A stretch of 64,000 nucleotides of DNA, from NCBI RefSeq assembly GCF_900104035.1, contig NZ_FNIT01000002.1, positions 434,001 through 498,000 on the forward strand, given 5' to 3'. Under the pieces are notes generated by a model. The model saw nothing but the letters and a program-made list of their open reading frames with translations. It did no database searches and was not told the origin of the DNA. The stretch comes from Aureimonas jatrophae. GTDB lineage: Bacteria > Pseudomonadota > Alphaproteobacteria > Rhizobiales > Rhizobiaceae. The translations under genes and the position numbers were made by a program. This document shows, one piece after another, positions 25,845 to 35,658 of the stretch (position 1 is its first letter; each line of letters begins with the position of its first letter).

Positions 25845-27770
25845 GTGGGGATCGACCGCAGAGGCTTCATCGCGTCCGGACTGGCCCTGGCGGGGGCCAT
25901 CGCCCTGCCGCGCGGCGCATGGGCGCAAGGATCCGCCGACTCCGCCTTTCTCGAGGCGCGCATCGCGTCGGGAGAGTTGCCCGCGCTCGCGCAACGCCTG
26001 CCGCAGGTGCCGCTCGTGATCACCCCGCTCAGCGAGGTCGGACGCCAGGGCGGCGACTGGCGCCACGCGCTGGTGGGCGGTGGCTCCTACTCGATGCTCG
26101 TGCGCTACCAGGGCTACGAGCCGCTCGTGCGCTTCAACCCCGATTGGTCCGGCCTCACCGAGAACGTCGCGCAGTCCTGGTCCGTGAATGCGGACGCGAC
26201 CGAGTACACGTTCAACCTGCGGCGCGGCCACAAGTGGTCGGACGGCCAGCCCTTCACGACCGAGGACGTGCGCTTCTGGTACGACGCCTATTTCACCGAT
26301 CCCCAGGCCAACCTCGGCAGCAATTCCTGGTGGTTTGCCGACGGTAAGCCGGCGACGCTCGAGATCGTGGACGAGGCGACGTTCAAGGTGCGCTTCGCCT
26401 CGCCCAACGGCTTGTTCGTGCAGCAGCTCGCCTGGGCGCAGCAGGACCAGCTGACGCGGACCCCGAAGCATTATCTCGAGCGCTTCCACATCCGCTACAA
26501 TCCGGACGCCGACAAGCTCGCCCGGGAGCAGGGTCTGGAGAGCTGGATCGCCCTGTTCCAGCGCGAGATCGGCATGGCCGACGACAACACCTTCTACCAG
26601 AACGGCAACCGGCCGACGCTGAACGCCTGGGTCTTCCTGGAGGCGCCGGGCACCAATACCGAGCAGGCCGTCGCGGTTCGCAACCCGTTCTACTTCAAAG
26701 TCGACACGGCGGGCACGCAGCTGCCCTACTTCGACCGCATCGTCTACCAGATGGTCGCCGACCCGGAGGTCCTTCTCCTGAAGGCCCTGCAGGGCGAGAT
26801 CGACATCATGGACCAGTACATCGCGACGCCCGCCAACAAGCCCGTCATCTTCGACGGGCAGGAGAGCGGGGGATACGGTCTCTATACGCTGAAGGAGACC
26901 GCCGCCAACGTGATGGCCTTCCAGCTCAACCTGAACCACCAGGACCCGGTGCGGAACGCCCTGTTCAACAAGCTGGAGTTCCGCCAAGCCCTGTCGATCG
27001 CGATCGACCGGCAGGCGATGATCGATGCCGTGTTCATCGGCGAGGGCGCGCCCGCCCAACCCTCGATCCGGCCCGGCGACCCGCTCTACAACGAGCGCCT
27101 CGCGACCCAGTGGACGCAGTACGACCCCGACAAGGCCAACGCGATGCTGGACGCGATCGTCCCGAACCGCGACGGCGACAACTACCGGCTCGACGAGACG
27201 GGGCGGCGCCTGTCGATCATCTTCGAGATCGACCAGACGCGCACGACCTTCATCGACATGTTCGAGCTCGCGATCCCGATGTTCCAGGCGGTCGGCATCG
27301 ACGCGCAGATGCGCACCATGGACCGCTCGCTCTGGGAAACGCGCGTTCGGCGCGGCCGCAGCTATGATGCCACGGCCCACCAGTTCGGCGCCAATTCCGG
27401 TATCGCCGCCATGCTCGACGCGCGCTTCTATGTGCCCGTCAACAACAACTGCTTCTACGCGCCGGGCTGGTCGCTCTACTTCACGCAGCCCACCAGCGAC
27501 GGCGCGGTCGAGCCTCCCGAGGCGGTCAAGGCGCAGCAGCAGCTCTATCGCGACCTGACCGCGACGGGCGATCCCGCGCGCCAGACCGAGATCATGGCCA
27601 AGATCCTCGAGAACGCCGCCGACCTGTTCTTCACCTTTGGCGTCAGCCTGCCGGCCGACGGCTACGGCATCGTGCGCAAGGACGTGCGCAACCTGCCGCC
27701 CGAGATGCCCAACTCCTTCGGCTGGCCGACGCCCGGCCCGGCCCGGCCGGAGCAGTTCTTCAAGGCCTGA
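25845..27770 (+). CDS. SBP_bac_5 family ABC transporter substrate-binding protein (oligosaccharide-type)
   Basis: This 641-residue periplasmic protein has a twin-arginine-like signal (MGIDRRGFIASGLALAGAIA) with cleavage near AWAQG. The extracellular family 5 fold is shown by VAQSWSVNADATEYTFNLRR near residue 110 and EFRQALSIAIDRQAM near residue 380. Members this long usually bind oligosaccharides rather than peptides, which suits the two glycoside hydrolases in the operon. GTG 25845 is chosen because GGAGGA lies 8 bases upstream. It is the first gene of the operon. Confidence 0.88.
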   Translation: MGIDRRGFIASGLALAGAIALPRGAWAQGSADSAFLEARIASGELPALAQRLPQVPLVITPLSEVGRQGGDWRHALVGGGSYSMLVRYQGYEPLVRFNPDWSGLTENVAQSWSVNADATEYTFNLRRGHKWSDGQPFTTEDVRFWYDAYFTDPQANLGSNSWWFADGKPATLEIVDEATFKVRFASPNGLFVQQLAWAQQDQLTRTPKHYLERFHIRYNPDADKLAREQGLESWIALFQREIGMADDNTFYQNGNRPTLNAWVFLEAPGTNTEQAVAVRNPFYFKVDTAGTQLPYFDRIVYQMVADPEVLLLKALQGEIDIMDQYIATPANKPVIFDGQESGGYGLYTLKETAANVMAFQLNLNHQDPVRNALFNKLEFRQALSIAIDRQAMIDAVFIGEGAPAQPSIRPGDPLYNERLATQWTQYDPDKANAMLDAIVPNRDGDNYRLDETGRRLSIIFEIDQTRTTFIDMFELAIPMFQAVGIDAQMRTMDRSLWETRVRRGRSYDATAHQFGANSGIAAMLDARFYVPVNNNCFYAPGWSLYFTQPTSDGAVEPPEAVKAQQQLYRDLTATGDPARQTEIMAKILENAADLFFTFGVSLPADGYGIVRKDVRNLPPEMPNSFGWPTPGPARPEQFFKA

Positions 27771-27863
27771 AGCAAGGGCTTTCCCGATGCCTTCGCCCAC
27801 GCCGCAAGCCTCGTTGCCTGCGGCGAACGCCCCGACCTTGCCCGCCATCCCGCGAGACCCCTC

Positions 27864-29975
27864 ATGCTGCACAGCCGGATCCAAGCCTCCTCGACCCTGC
27901 GCACGAAGGACTGGTACCGCTCCGCCACGCGCTGGACGCAGCTGACGCTGGCCGAGGACGATCCCGTGCGCTTCGATCCCGCCTTCTGGATCGAGACGTT
28001 CAAGCGCACGCAGTCCAACGCGGTCTGCCTCTCGGCCGGCGGCTATATCGCCTACTACCCTTCCGAGATCCCGCTCCACTACGTCAGCCGCTTCATCGGC
28101 GACGGCGACCCGTTCGGCGCGCTGGTGGAAGGGGCGCGCGGCCTCGACATGCACGTCATGGCGCGCGTCGATCCGCACGCCATCCACCAGGACGCCGCCG
28201 ACGCGCATCCCGAGTGGATCGCGGTGGATGCGAAGGGGCGTCCGCGCCGCCACTGGGCCTATCCCGACGTCTGGGTGACCTGCGCCTATTCCGGCTACAA
28301 CCACGTCTTCATGCCGAAGATCGTCCAGGAGATCACGGCGCGCTACGATATCGACGCGATCTTCGCCAACCGCTGGCAGGGGCATGGCGTCTGCTACTGC
28401 GACAGCTGCCGCCTGAGCTTCCGGAAGGAGACCGGCCACGAGCTGCCGCTGACCACCAGCGTCGAGGACCCCGCCTGGCTCGCCTGGACCGGCTGGCGGC
28501 GCGGCGTTCTCAGCCGCCTCGTCGTCGAGTGGGACGAGATCATGAAGGCGATCAAGCCCCATACGAGCTTCATTCCCAACATGGGCTCGGTCTCGCTCAC
28601 CGAGTTCGACCTCGGCATGATCGAGCGCTACTGCCCGTTCCTGTGCATCGACGACCAGGGGCGGCGGGGCACCGAGCCGGTCTGGATGGCGGGGCGCAAC
28701 GGCAAGCGCATCCGCGGCGCCTTTCCCGAGCGCCCCACCGTCCTGATCACCTCGATCGGTCCCGAGGAGGAGCATCGCTGGAAGGACTCGGTGACCACCG
28801 GGCCCGAGATGCGCGCCTGGATCGACAACGGCACGACGCAGGGGCTCCTGCCCTGGTTCACCAAGTTCAACGGCGTCGTGCCGGACACGCGCTGGATCGA
28901 GCCGGTGTCGCAGAGCTTCGCGCTCCACGCCGCGCTGGAGCCGGTCGCCTCGCGGATGCGGCCGACGGCCGAGATCGCCATCCTCGACCCGGCCACCACG
29001 CTGCGCCACCACGGCCTCGACACGCGCAAGAGCGCCGAGGCCGACGACTTCGGCGTCTACATGGCCTTGTTCGAGGCCAGACTGCCCTTCGAGATGATCT
29101 CCGACCAGCGCATGACGGCGGCCGAACTCGACCGCTTCCGCGTCGTGATCCTCGCCAACGCCGCCTGTCTCGGCGACGATCAGGTGCGCCTCCTGGAGGA
29201 CTACGTGGCGCGCGGCGGCAGCGTCGTCGCGGCCTTCGAAAGCGGAACCCGCACGCCCGACAACCAGCCGCGCGCCGAGCTGGCGCTGGGCCCGCTCCTC
29301 GGCGTGCGCCGGACGCAGACAACGCGCGGTCCCGTCAAGAACACCTATGTCGCGATCAACGGGTCTCATCTGATCTCGGCGGGCTTCGAGGGCGCCGCGC
29401 GCATCATCGGCGGCACGCATCTCATGGCGGTCGAGCCGGTGGGCGAGGGGGTGGAGACGCCGTTCCTCTACGTGCCCGACTTTCCGGACCTGCCGATGGA
29501 GGAGGTCTACCCGCGCGAGGCGCCGCGCGGCGCGGCGGTGGTGGCACGCACCCACCCGGGCGGCGGGCGCACGGTCTTCATCCCCTGGAACATCGGCGCG
29601 ATCTTCTGGGAGGTGCTGGCCGCCGACCATGGGCGCCTGATCGCCAATGCCGTGCGCTGGGCGCTGGGCAAGCGCTGCGACGTCGAGGTCGAGGTCGAGG
29701 CGATGCTCGACATCGCCGTGCGCGAGGAGGCGGACGGGCTCCTCGTCCTCCTTCACAACCTCACCAACCCGATGATGATGAAGGGACCGATCCGCCACGC
29801 CTATCCGGTCGGGCCGCAGACGCTGTCTGTCGCGGTGCCCGAGGGTCGCCACGTGGCGGAGGTCCGCGCGCTGGTCGGCGGCCAGGCGCTCGAGGCCGTG
29901 CCGGAGGGCGGACGCGTCCGGATCGAGGTGCCGGGCTTTCGCGAACTCGAAGCCGTCCATCTGACCTGGGCCTGA
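27864..29975 (+). CDS. GHL6-type glycoside hydrolase with beta-galactosidase trimerisation domain
   Basis: This 703-residue intracellular protein resembles the hypothetical glycosyl hydrolase 6 family fused to a GH42-type trimerisation domain. The N-terminal barrel (about 15-380) includes DMHVMARVDPHAIHQDAADA, FANRWQGHG and the Cys-rich CYCDSCRLSF. From about 385 a class-I amidotransferase-like (GH42M) domain follows (AEIAILDPATTLRHHG; VVILANAACLGDDQVRLLED). No signal peptide is present, so it acts on imported saccharide. Substrate specificity is not deducible. Confidence 0.8.
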   Translation: MLHSRIQASSTLRTKDWYRSATRWTQLTLAEDDPVRFDPAFWIETFKRTQSNAVCLSAGGYIAYYPSEIPLHYVSRFIGDGDPFGALVEGARGLDMHVMARVDPHAIHQDAADAHPEWIAVDAKGRPRRHWAYPDVWVTCAYSGYNHVFMPKIVQEITARYDIDAIFANRWQGHGVCYCDSCRLSFRKETGHELPLTTSVEDPAWLAWTGWRRGVLSRLVVEWDEIMKAIKPHTSFIPNMGSVSLTEFDLGMIERYCPFLCIDDQGRRGTEPVWMAGRNGKRIRGAFPERPTVLITSIGPEEEHRWKDSVTTGPEMRAWIDNGTTQGLLPWFTKFNGVVPDTRWIEPVSQSFALHAALEPVASRMRPTAEIAILDPATTLRHHGLDTRKSAEADDFGVYMALFEARLPFEMISDQRMTAAELDRFRVVILANAACLGDDQVRLLEDYVARGGSVVAAFESGTRTPDNQPRAELALGPLLGVRRTQTTRGPVKNTYVAINGSHLISAGFEGAARIIGGTHLMAVEPVGEGVETPFLYVPDFPDLPMEEVYPREAPRGAAVVARTHPGGGRTVFIPWNIGAIFWEVLAADHGRLIANAVRWALGKRCDVEVEVEAMLDIAVREEADGLLVLLHNLTNPMMMKGPIRHAYPVGPQTLSVAVPEGRHVAEVRALVGGQALEAVPEGGRVRIEVPGFRELEAVHLTWA

Positions 29976-29987
29976 GGGGAGGCGGGC

Positions 29988-30974
29988 ATGGGCGCCTACG
30001 TCGTCAAGCGCATCCTCTACATGATCCCGACGCTGATCGGCATGTCGGTGATCGCCTTCCTGATCATCCAGCTGCCGCCGGGCGACTACGTCACCTCGAT
30101 GATCGCCTCGATGCAGGAGTCGGGCGCCAACGTCGATCCCGCGCAGGTCGACCGGCTGCGCGAGATCTACGGCTTCAACGATCCGGTGCTCGTCCAGTAC
30201 TGGAAGTGGATCTCGGGGATCCTGCTTCGCGGCGACTTCGGCTTCTCGTTCGAGTGGAACCGGCCGGTGGCGGACCTGATCTGGGAGCGCATGGGCTCGA
30301 CGCTCGCGATCTCGCTGGCCTCGCTCCTGTTCGTCTGGGCGGTGTCGCTGCCGATCGGCATCTATTCGGCCATGCGCCGCCATTCGGTGGGCGACTATGC
30401 CTTCACCTTTCTCGGCTTCATCGGCCTGGCGGTGCCCAACTTCATCCTCGCCCTGACGCTGATGTACATGAGCTACCGCTACTTCGGGCAGAGCGTCGGC
30501 GGCCTGTACTCGCCCGAATATGTCGACGCGCCCTGGAGCTGGGCCAAGGCGGGCGACCTCGCGCTGCACCTGTGGATTCCGATCGTCGTGATCGGCACCA
30601 GCGGCACGGCGGCGCTGATCCGCATCCTGCGAGCCAACCTCACCGACGAGCTGAACAAGCCCTATGTCGTGACTGCGCGCGCCAAGGGCCTGCCCGAGCG
30701 CCGGGCCGTCCTGAAATACCCCGTGCGCGTCGCGCTCAACCCGTTCGTGTCGGCGATCGGCTGGGTCCTGCCGGAGCTCGTGTCGGGCGTCACGATCACC
30801 GCGATCGTCCTGAACCTGCCGACCGCGGGACCGCTGCTCCTGCGGGCCCTCATCAGCCAGGACATGTACCTCGCCGGCAGCTTCATCCTCCTGATGGGCG
30901 TTCTGACGCTGGTCGGCATGCTCGTGTCCGACATCCTTCTCGCCCTTCTCGACCCCCGGATCCGGTTCAACTGA
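29988..30974 (+). CDS. Oligosaccharide/peptide-type ABC transporter permease (DppB-like)
   Basis: The 328-residue DppB/OppB-type permease starts MGAYVVKRILYMIPTLIGMS, the family's canonical first span, and has about six membrane helices. The EAA-like loop is VVTARAKGLPERRAVLKYPV near residue 225. GGAGG precedes ATG 29988. The gene overlaps the next permease start (ATG 30974) by one base. Confidence 0.9.
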   Translation: MGAYVVKRILYMIPTLIGMSVIAFLIIQLPPGDYVTSMIASMQESGANVDPAQVDRLREIYGFNDPVLVQYWKWISGILLRGDFGFSFEWNRPVADLIWERMGSTLAISLASLLFVWAVSLPIGIYSAMRRHSVGDYAFTFLGFIGLAVPNFILALTLMYMSYRYFGQSVGGLYSPEYVDAPWSWAKAGDLALHLWIPIVVIGTSGTAALIRILRANLTDELNKPYVVTARAKGLPERRAVLKYPVRVALNPFVSAIGWVLPELVSGVTITAIVLNLPTAGPLLLRALISQDMYLAGSFILLMGVLTLVGMLVSDILLALLDPRIRFN

Positions 30975-32149
30975 TGGCCGAGCACGTCTTCGTTCAGGGC
31001 CCGGCCGAGACCGCGCCCGCCGTCACCACCATCAAGCCGCGCGGCGGCGCGGACGAGGCGGCCGTCGCCGGCCAGTGGACGCTGATCCGGCAGCGCTTCG
31101 CGCGCAACCGCCTCGCGGTCGGCGCCGGCTTCGTGATCCTGTTCCTGCTGTTGGTCGCGATCTTCGCCGAGTTCCTGGCGCCGGGGCTGCCCCATACGGC
31201 GCGGCCGCAATACACCAACGCCCCGCCCCAGTCGCTCGGCTGGTTCGTTCCCGAGCCCGATGGCGGCAGCCGCTTCCAGCCGCACGTCGCGGGCTACACG
31301 ATGAGCGTCGACCGCGCCTCGCTGCGCCGCTCCTACGTGGCGGACCCCGCCAAGATCGTGCCGATCGGCTTCTTCGTGAAGGGCCCGGCCTACCGCCTGT
31401 GGAACCTCATCCCGCTCGACCGGCATCTCGTCGGGCCGCTGCGCTCCACCGACACGATGTACCTGCTCGGCACAGACAAGCTCGGCCGCGACCTCCTGAG
31501 CCGGCTGATCTACGGAACGCGCGTGTCCATGTCGATCGGCGTGGTGGGCGTGTGCATCAGCCTCGTTCTCGGCGTCACGCTGGGCGCGCTCGCCGGCTTC
31601 TACGGCGGCACGGTGGATCTCGCGATCGGCCGTTTGATCGAGGTCATCTCGTCCATGCCGACGATCCCGCTCTGGCTGGGGCTGGCGGCCGCGATCCCGC
31701 TCACCTGGTCGCCGCTGACCGTCTACTTCGTGATCACGCTGATCGTATCCCTGTTCGGCTGGACGGGTCTGGCGCGCGAGGTGCGCGGTCGCTTCTTCGC
31801 CCTGCGCGGCGAGGACTTCGTGGTCGCCGCTCGGCTCGACGGGTCGAACGAGCGGCGCCTCATCTTCCGCCACATCCTCCCCTCGCTGACGAGCCACATC
31901 CTCGCCGTCGTCACGCTCGCGCTGCCCACCATGATCGTCGCCGAAACGGCGCTCAGCTTCCTCGGCATCGGCCTCAAGGCGCCGGTGGTCTCCTGGGGCG
32001 TCCTTCTGCAAGACGCACAGAACGTGCGCACCATCGCTGGCGCACCTTGGCTTCTCGTCTGGCCCGCGCTCGCCGTCGTGGTGACGGTCCTGTCCTACAA
32101 CTTCCTGGGCGACGGCCTGCGCGACGCAGCCGATCCCTACGAGACGTGA
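30974..32149 (+). CDS. Oligosaccharide/peptide-type ABC transporter permease (DppC-like, with long periplasmic insert)
   Basis: This 391-residue DppC/OppC-type permease has a cytoplasmic leader, a first span at about 47-68, then an unusually long periplasmic insert of roughly 90 residues before LLGTDKLGRDLLSRLIYGTR. The insert is typical of permeases that partner the long 600-residue binding proteins. The cytoplasmic loop VVAARLDGSNERRLIFRHIL is the ATPase docking site. It pairs with the upstream permease. Confidence 0.88.
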   Translation: MAEHVFVQGPAETAPAVTTIKPRGGADEAAVAGQWTLIRQRFARNRLAVGAGFVILFLLLVAIFAEFLAPGLPHTARPQYTNAPPQSLGWFVPEPDGGSRFQPHVAGYTMSVDRASLRRSYVADPAKIVPIGFFVKGPAYRLWNLIPLDRHLVGPLRSTDTMYLLGTDKLGRDLLSRLIYGTRVSMSIGVVGVCISLVLGVTLGALAGFYGGTVDLAIGRLIEVISSMPTIPLWLGLAAAIPLTWSPLTVYFVITLIVSLFGWTGLAREVRGRFFALRGEDFVVAARLDGSNERRLIFRHILPSLTSHILAVVTLALPTMIVAETALSFLGIGLKAPVVSWGVLLQDAQNVRTIAGAPWLLVWPALAVVVTVLSYNFLGDGLRDAADPYET

Positions 32150-32154
32150 AGGCC

Positions 32155-33897
32155 ATGATGATCACAGGCGCCGCCTCGCAAACCGGTCACCCCGTTCTCG
32201 ACGACGGCTCGGTGCTGCGCGTCGAACGGCTCAGCCTCGACTTCCGCCTGCGCAACCAGATCCTCCACGCCGTGCGCGACGTGAGCTTCCGCCTCGTCGC
32301 CGGCCAGACGCTGGCGCTGGTGGGCGAGAGCGGGTCGGGCAAGTCGGTCACCGCGCGCAGCCTCCTGCGCATCCTCGACCGCAACGCCGCGATCACGTCC
32401 GGGCGCATCCTCCTGCCCCGGCAGGGCGGGGGCGAGATCGACATCGCGCAGCTCACCGAGCGCAGCCCCGAGCTTCTCGCCATCCGGGGCGGACGTATCG
32501 GCCTCATCTTCCAGGAGCCGATGAGCTCGCTCTCGCCGGTCCACACGATCGGCTCGCAGATCGTGGAGGCCGTGCGGCTCCATCGGCGCGTGTCGAAGCG
32601 CGAGGGCCGCGAGCGCGCGGTCGAGCTCCTCCGCCAGGTCGAGATCCCCGATCCCGGACGCATGATCGACCGCTACACGTTCGAGTTCTCCGGCGGCATG
32701 CGCCAGCGCGCCATGATCGCCATGGCCCTGGCTGCCGATCCCGACGTCCTGATCGCGGACGAGCCCACCACGGCGCTGGACGTCACCACGCAGGCCGAGA
32801 TCCTCGACCTTGTGAAGCGCATCCAGGTCGCGCGCGGCATGGCGATGCTGCTGATCACCCACGACATGGGCGTGGTCGCCGAAGTCGCCGACGAGGTGGC
32901 GGTCATGCGCTTCGGCCGGATCGTCGAGACGGGCGACGTCGACGACATCTTTCACGATGCCGGGCACAGCTACACGCGCCGGCTACTCGACGCCACGGTG
33001 CGGCTGGAGACCAGCCGTGAGGTGGACGGGCGTCGCGGACCGGCGAAGGAGCGCGAGCCGGTTCTCTCGGTACGCGGTCTCGGCAAGTCCTATGGCGCGG
33101 CGGCGAGCTGGTGGGGAAGCGCGGCAGCCAACCCCGTCAAGGCGGTGGACGACGTCAGCTTCGACCTGATGCCGGGCGAGAATCTCGGCATCGTCGGCGA
33201 GAGCGGATCGGGCAAGACGACGCTCGGGCGCCTGATCCTGCGCATCACCGAGCCGAGCGCGGGGCAGGTCATCTATCGCGGCGCGGGCGGCGAGACCGAC
33301 GTGACGGCGCTCGACAAACGGGGGCTTCGCCGATTCCACCGCGACGTGCGCCTCGTGTTCCAGGACCCCTTCGCCTCGCTCAACCCGCGCATGAACGTGC
33401 GCCAGATCGTCGGAGACCCGTTGCGGGTGGCGGGCGGCTGGGACCGGCAGCGCATCGAGCGGCGCGTCGCCGAGCTTCTGGAGCTCGTCGGTCTCGATCC
33501 GGCGGCGGCCGAGCGCTATCCGCACGCCTTTTCCGGCGGCCAGCGCCAGCGCATCGGCATCGCCCGCGCGCTGGCGCTGGAGCCCAAGGTCGTGATCGCC
33601 GACGAGGCGACCGCCGCGCTTGACGTGTCGATCCGCGCGCAGATCCTCGACCTTCTTCTCGACATCCAGCGCCGGCTCGACCTCTCCTTCCTCTTCATCT
33701 CGCACGACATCTCGGTGGTCCGGTACTTCTGCGACCGCGTCGGCGTCATGCACCGGGGCAAGCTCGTCGAGATCGGGCCCGCCGACGAGATCTGCACTCG
33801 TCCCCGTCAGCCCTACACGCAAAGCCTCATCTCGGCCGTGCCGAGCCCCGATCCCCGCCGCAAGCGCATGCTCCACCGCACGCGCTTCACCGCTTGA
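32155..33897 (+). CDS. Fused DppD-DppF-type ABC transporter ATP-binding protein
   Basis: Two complete ATPase domains are joined in one 580-residue chain: Walker [13 protein letters not shown] and [12 protein letters not shown], signatures [15 protein letters not shown] and [15 protein letters not shown], Walker [12 protein letters not shown] and [11 protein letters not shown]. The second Walker B keeps the catalytic Glu. The first oligopeptide-C-terminal domain is retained in short form. A GTG at 32146 overlapping the preceding stop is an alternative start. It energises the two permeases upstream. Confidence 0.9.
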   Translation: MMITGAASQTGHPVLDDGSVLRVERLSLDFRLRNQILHAVRDVSFRLVAGQTLALVGESGSGKSVTARSLLRILDRNAAITSGRILLPRQGGGEIDIAQLTERSPELLAIRGGRIGLIFQEPMSSLSPVHTIGSQIVEAVRLHRRVSKREGRERAVELLRQVEIPDPGRMIDRYTFEFSGGMRQRAMIAMALAADPDVLIADEPTTALDVTTQAEILDLVKRIQVARGMAMLLITHDMGVVAEVADEVAVMRFGRIVETGDVDDIFHDAGHSYTRRLLDATVRLETSREVDGRRGPAKEREPVLSVRGLGKSYGAAASWWGSAAANPVKAVDDVSFDLMPGENLGIVGESGSGKTTLGRLILRITEPSAGQVIYRGAGGETDVTALDKRGLRRFHRDVRLVFQDPFASLNPRMNVRQIVGDPLRVAGGWDRQRIERRVAELLELVGLDPAAAERYPHAFSGGQRQRIGIARALALEPKVVIADEATAALDVSIRAQILDLLLDIQRRLDLSFLFISHDISVVRYFCDRVGVMHRGKLVEIGPADEICTRPRQPYTQSLISAVPSPDPRRKRMLHRTRFTA

Positions 33898-33910
33898 GAC
33901 CGCGAGAACC

Positions 33911-34702
33911 ATGCCCCGATTTGCCGCCAACCTGTCCTTTCTCTATGCCGAGCTGCCGTTTCTGGACCGCTTCGAGGCGGCCGCGCGCGACGGCTTCCGC
34001 GCCGTGGAATACGTCTCGCCCTACGAAATGCCCGCCGCCGAGATCCGCGACCGGCTGCAGCGCCACGGGCTGACGCAGGCCTTGTTCAACCTGCCGGCTG
34101 GCGACTGGGCGGGCGGCGAGCGCGGCATCGGCTGCCTGCCGGACCGGGTCGAGGAGTTCCGGCAAGGCGTCGACACGGCGATCCGCTACGCCCGCGATCT
34201 GCACTGCCCGACCGTCAACTGCCTCGCCGGCATCGCACCGGCGGGTGCCGACCGCGACCGCCTGGAAGACACGCTGGTCGAGAACCTCGGCTATGCCGCG
34301 CCGCGCCTTCGCGACGCCGGCATCGCCTTGGTGATGGAGCCGATCAACCTGCGCGACATCCCCGGCTTCTTCGTGTCCACGACCGACCATGCCGAGCTCA
34401 TCATGGACCGGGTGGGCTCGGCCAACCTGCGCCTTCAGTACGACGTCTACCACACGCAGGTCATGCAGGGGGACCTCGTCGCCACGCTCGAGCGCCTGTT
34501 CGACCGGATCGGCCACGTGCAGGTCGCCGACAATCCGGGCCGGCACGAGCCCGGCACGGGCGAGATCAACTACGCCTTCGTCCTCGCCGCGCTGGACCGG
34601 CTGGGATACCGGGGCTGGGTGGGCTGCGAATACAAGCCGGCCACGACCACCACGGCGGGCCTGTCCTGGATGAACGCATGGCGCGAGGGAGTGGCGGCAT
34701 GA
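33911..34702 (+). CDS. Hydroxypyruvate isomerase-like sugar isomerase (TIM barrel)
   Basis: The 263-residue protein is of the AP-endonuclease-2/xylose-isomerase-like TIM family, closest in pattern to Hyi/OtnI (MPRFAANLSFLYAELPFLDR; ALFNLPAGDWAGGERG; VMEPINLRDIPGFF; LQYDVYHTQVMQGDL; HVQVADNPGRHEPGTGEINY). Metal ligands Glu, Asp, His and Glu are present in those segments. Classical Hyi interconverts hydroxypyruvate and tartronate semialdehyde, and the next gene encodes a matching reductase. The isomerase could equally act on a related 3-keto or tetronate intermediate. Its stop overlaps the next start (ATGA). Confidence 0.85.
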   Translation: MPRFAANLSFLYAELPFLDRFEAAARDGFRAVEYVSPYEMPAAEIRDRLQRHGLTQALFNLPAGDWAGGERGIGCLPDRVEEFRQGVDTAIRYARDLHCPTVNCLAGIAPAGADRDRLEDTLVENLGYAAPRLRDAGIALVMEPINLRDIPGFFVSTTDHAELIMDRVGSANLRLQYDVYHTQVMQGDLVATLERLFDRIGHVQVADNPGRHEPGTGEINYAFVLAALDRLGYRGWVGCEYKPATTTTAGLSWMNAWREGVAA

Positions 34703-35568
34703 GGATCGCCTTTATCGGCCTCGGTGTCATGGGACGCCCCATGGCGGGCCATCTCCTGGCGGCCGGACACGAGCTGGCGCTCCACCGCGTCAAGGAGGCC
34801 TCGCGCTTCCTGGTGGAGGCCGGGGGAAGGGCCGCCGACAGCGCGGCGGCGGCGGCTGCGGGTGCCGAGGCGGTGATCCTGATGCTGCCCGACACGCCCG
34901 ACGTCGAGACGGTGCTGTTCGGCGAGCACGGCGTCGCCTCCGCGCTGCAGCCCGGCGCGCTCGTCATCGACATGAGCTCGATCTCGCCGATCGCGACCAA
35001 GGGCTTTGCCGAGCGCATCGAGGCGGGCGGCGGCACCTATGTCGACGCGCCCGTGTCGGGCGGCGAGGTCGGCGCCCGGAACGCCGCGCTCACGATCATG
35101 GCGGGCGGCAGCGAGGCGGGTTTTGCGCGGGCCCGTCCGCTGTTCGAGCAGATGGGCAAGACCATCACCCATGTCGGCGGCGTGGGCGACGGCCAGACCG
35201 CCAAGGTCGCCAACCAGATCATCGTCGGGCTCAACATCGCCGCGGTCGCCGAGGCGCTGACCTTCGCGCGCGCGGCCGGGGCCGACCCCGCCAAGGTGCG
35301 CGAGGCTCTGATGGGGGGCTTTGCGTCCTCGCGCGTCCTGGAGCTGCATGGCGAGCGCATGATCCGGGAGACCTTCGATCCCGGCTTTCGCATCCGGCTC
35401 CATCGCAAGGACATGGGGCTCGCCATGGACGGCGCTCGCGCGCTCGATATCGCTCTGCCCAACACCGCCTCTACCGCGCAGCTCATGACCAGCGCGATCG
35501 AGCGCGGCGACGGCGACAAGGACCATTCCGCCCTGATCCGCACGCTGCAGGCGCCGGCCGGCAGCTAG
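34699..35568 (+). CDS. 2-hydroxy-3-oxopropionate (tartronate semialdehyde) reductase-like protein
   Basis: This 289-residue beta-hydroxyacid dehydrogenase starts with the NAD(P) loop MRIAFIGLGVMGRPMAGHLL, has the substrate loop DAPVSGGEVGARNAALTIMA and the catalytic Lys in GQTAKVANQIIVGLN. GarR/GlxR enzymes reduce tartronate semialdehyde to glycerate. The coupling to the Hyi-like gene (4-base overlap) supports that route, but other short hydroxyacids are possible. The operon position suggests a product of the hydrolysed sugar passes through it. Confidence 0.85.
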   Translation: MRIAFIGLGVMGRPMAGHLLAAGHELALHRVKEASRFLVEAGGRAADSAAAAAAGAEAVILMLPDTPDVETVLFGEHGVASALQPGALVIDMSSISPIATKGFAERIEAGGGTYVDAPVSGGEVGARNAALTIMAGGSEAGFARARPLFEQMGKTITHVGGVGDGQTAKVANQIIVGLNIAAVAEALTFARAAGADPAKVREALMGGFASSRVLELHGERMIRETFDPGFRIRLHRKDMGLAMDGARALDIALPNTASTAQLMTSAIERGDGDKDHSALIRTLQAPAGS

Positions 35569-35658
35569 CTCCGCCGCCGTCTGTGCCTGCGATCGTCCCA
35601 CGACGGGCGCCGCCGCGCGTCGCCCGAACGCTCCCGACTGTCCCGAAGGACCCGTTCC

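Noticed and set aside
25827-30569. Leftward open frame of about 1,580 codons opposite the carbohydrate operon
   Set aside because: It is antisense to clearly conserved genes, is Arg/Gly/Asp/His-rich as expected of antisense GC-rich DNA, and has no domain.
28214-30973. Extension of the DppC-like permease frame through the GHL6 gene
   Set aside because: The upstream part is Arg-rich out-of-frame translation; the permease's natural N-terminus begins at 30974.
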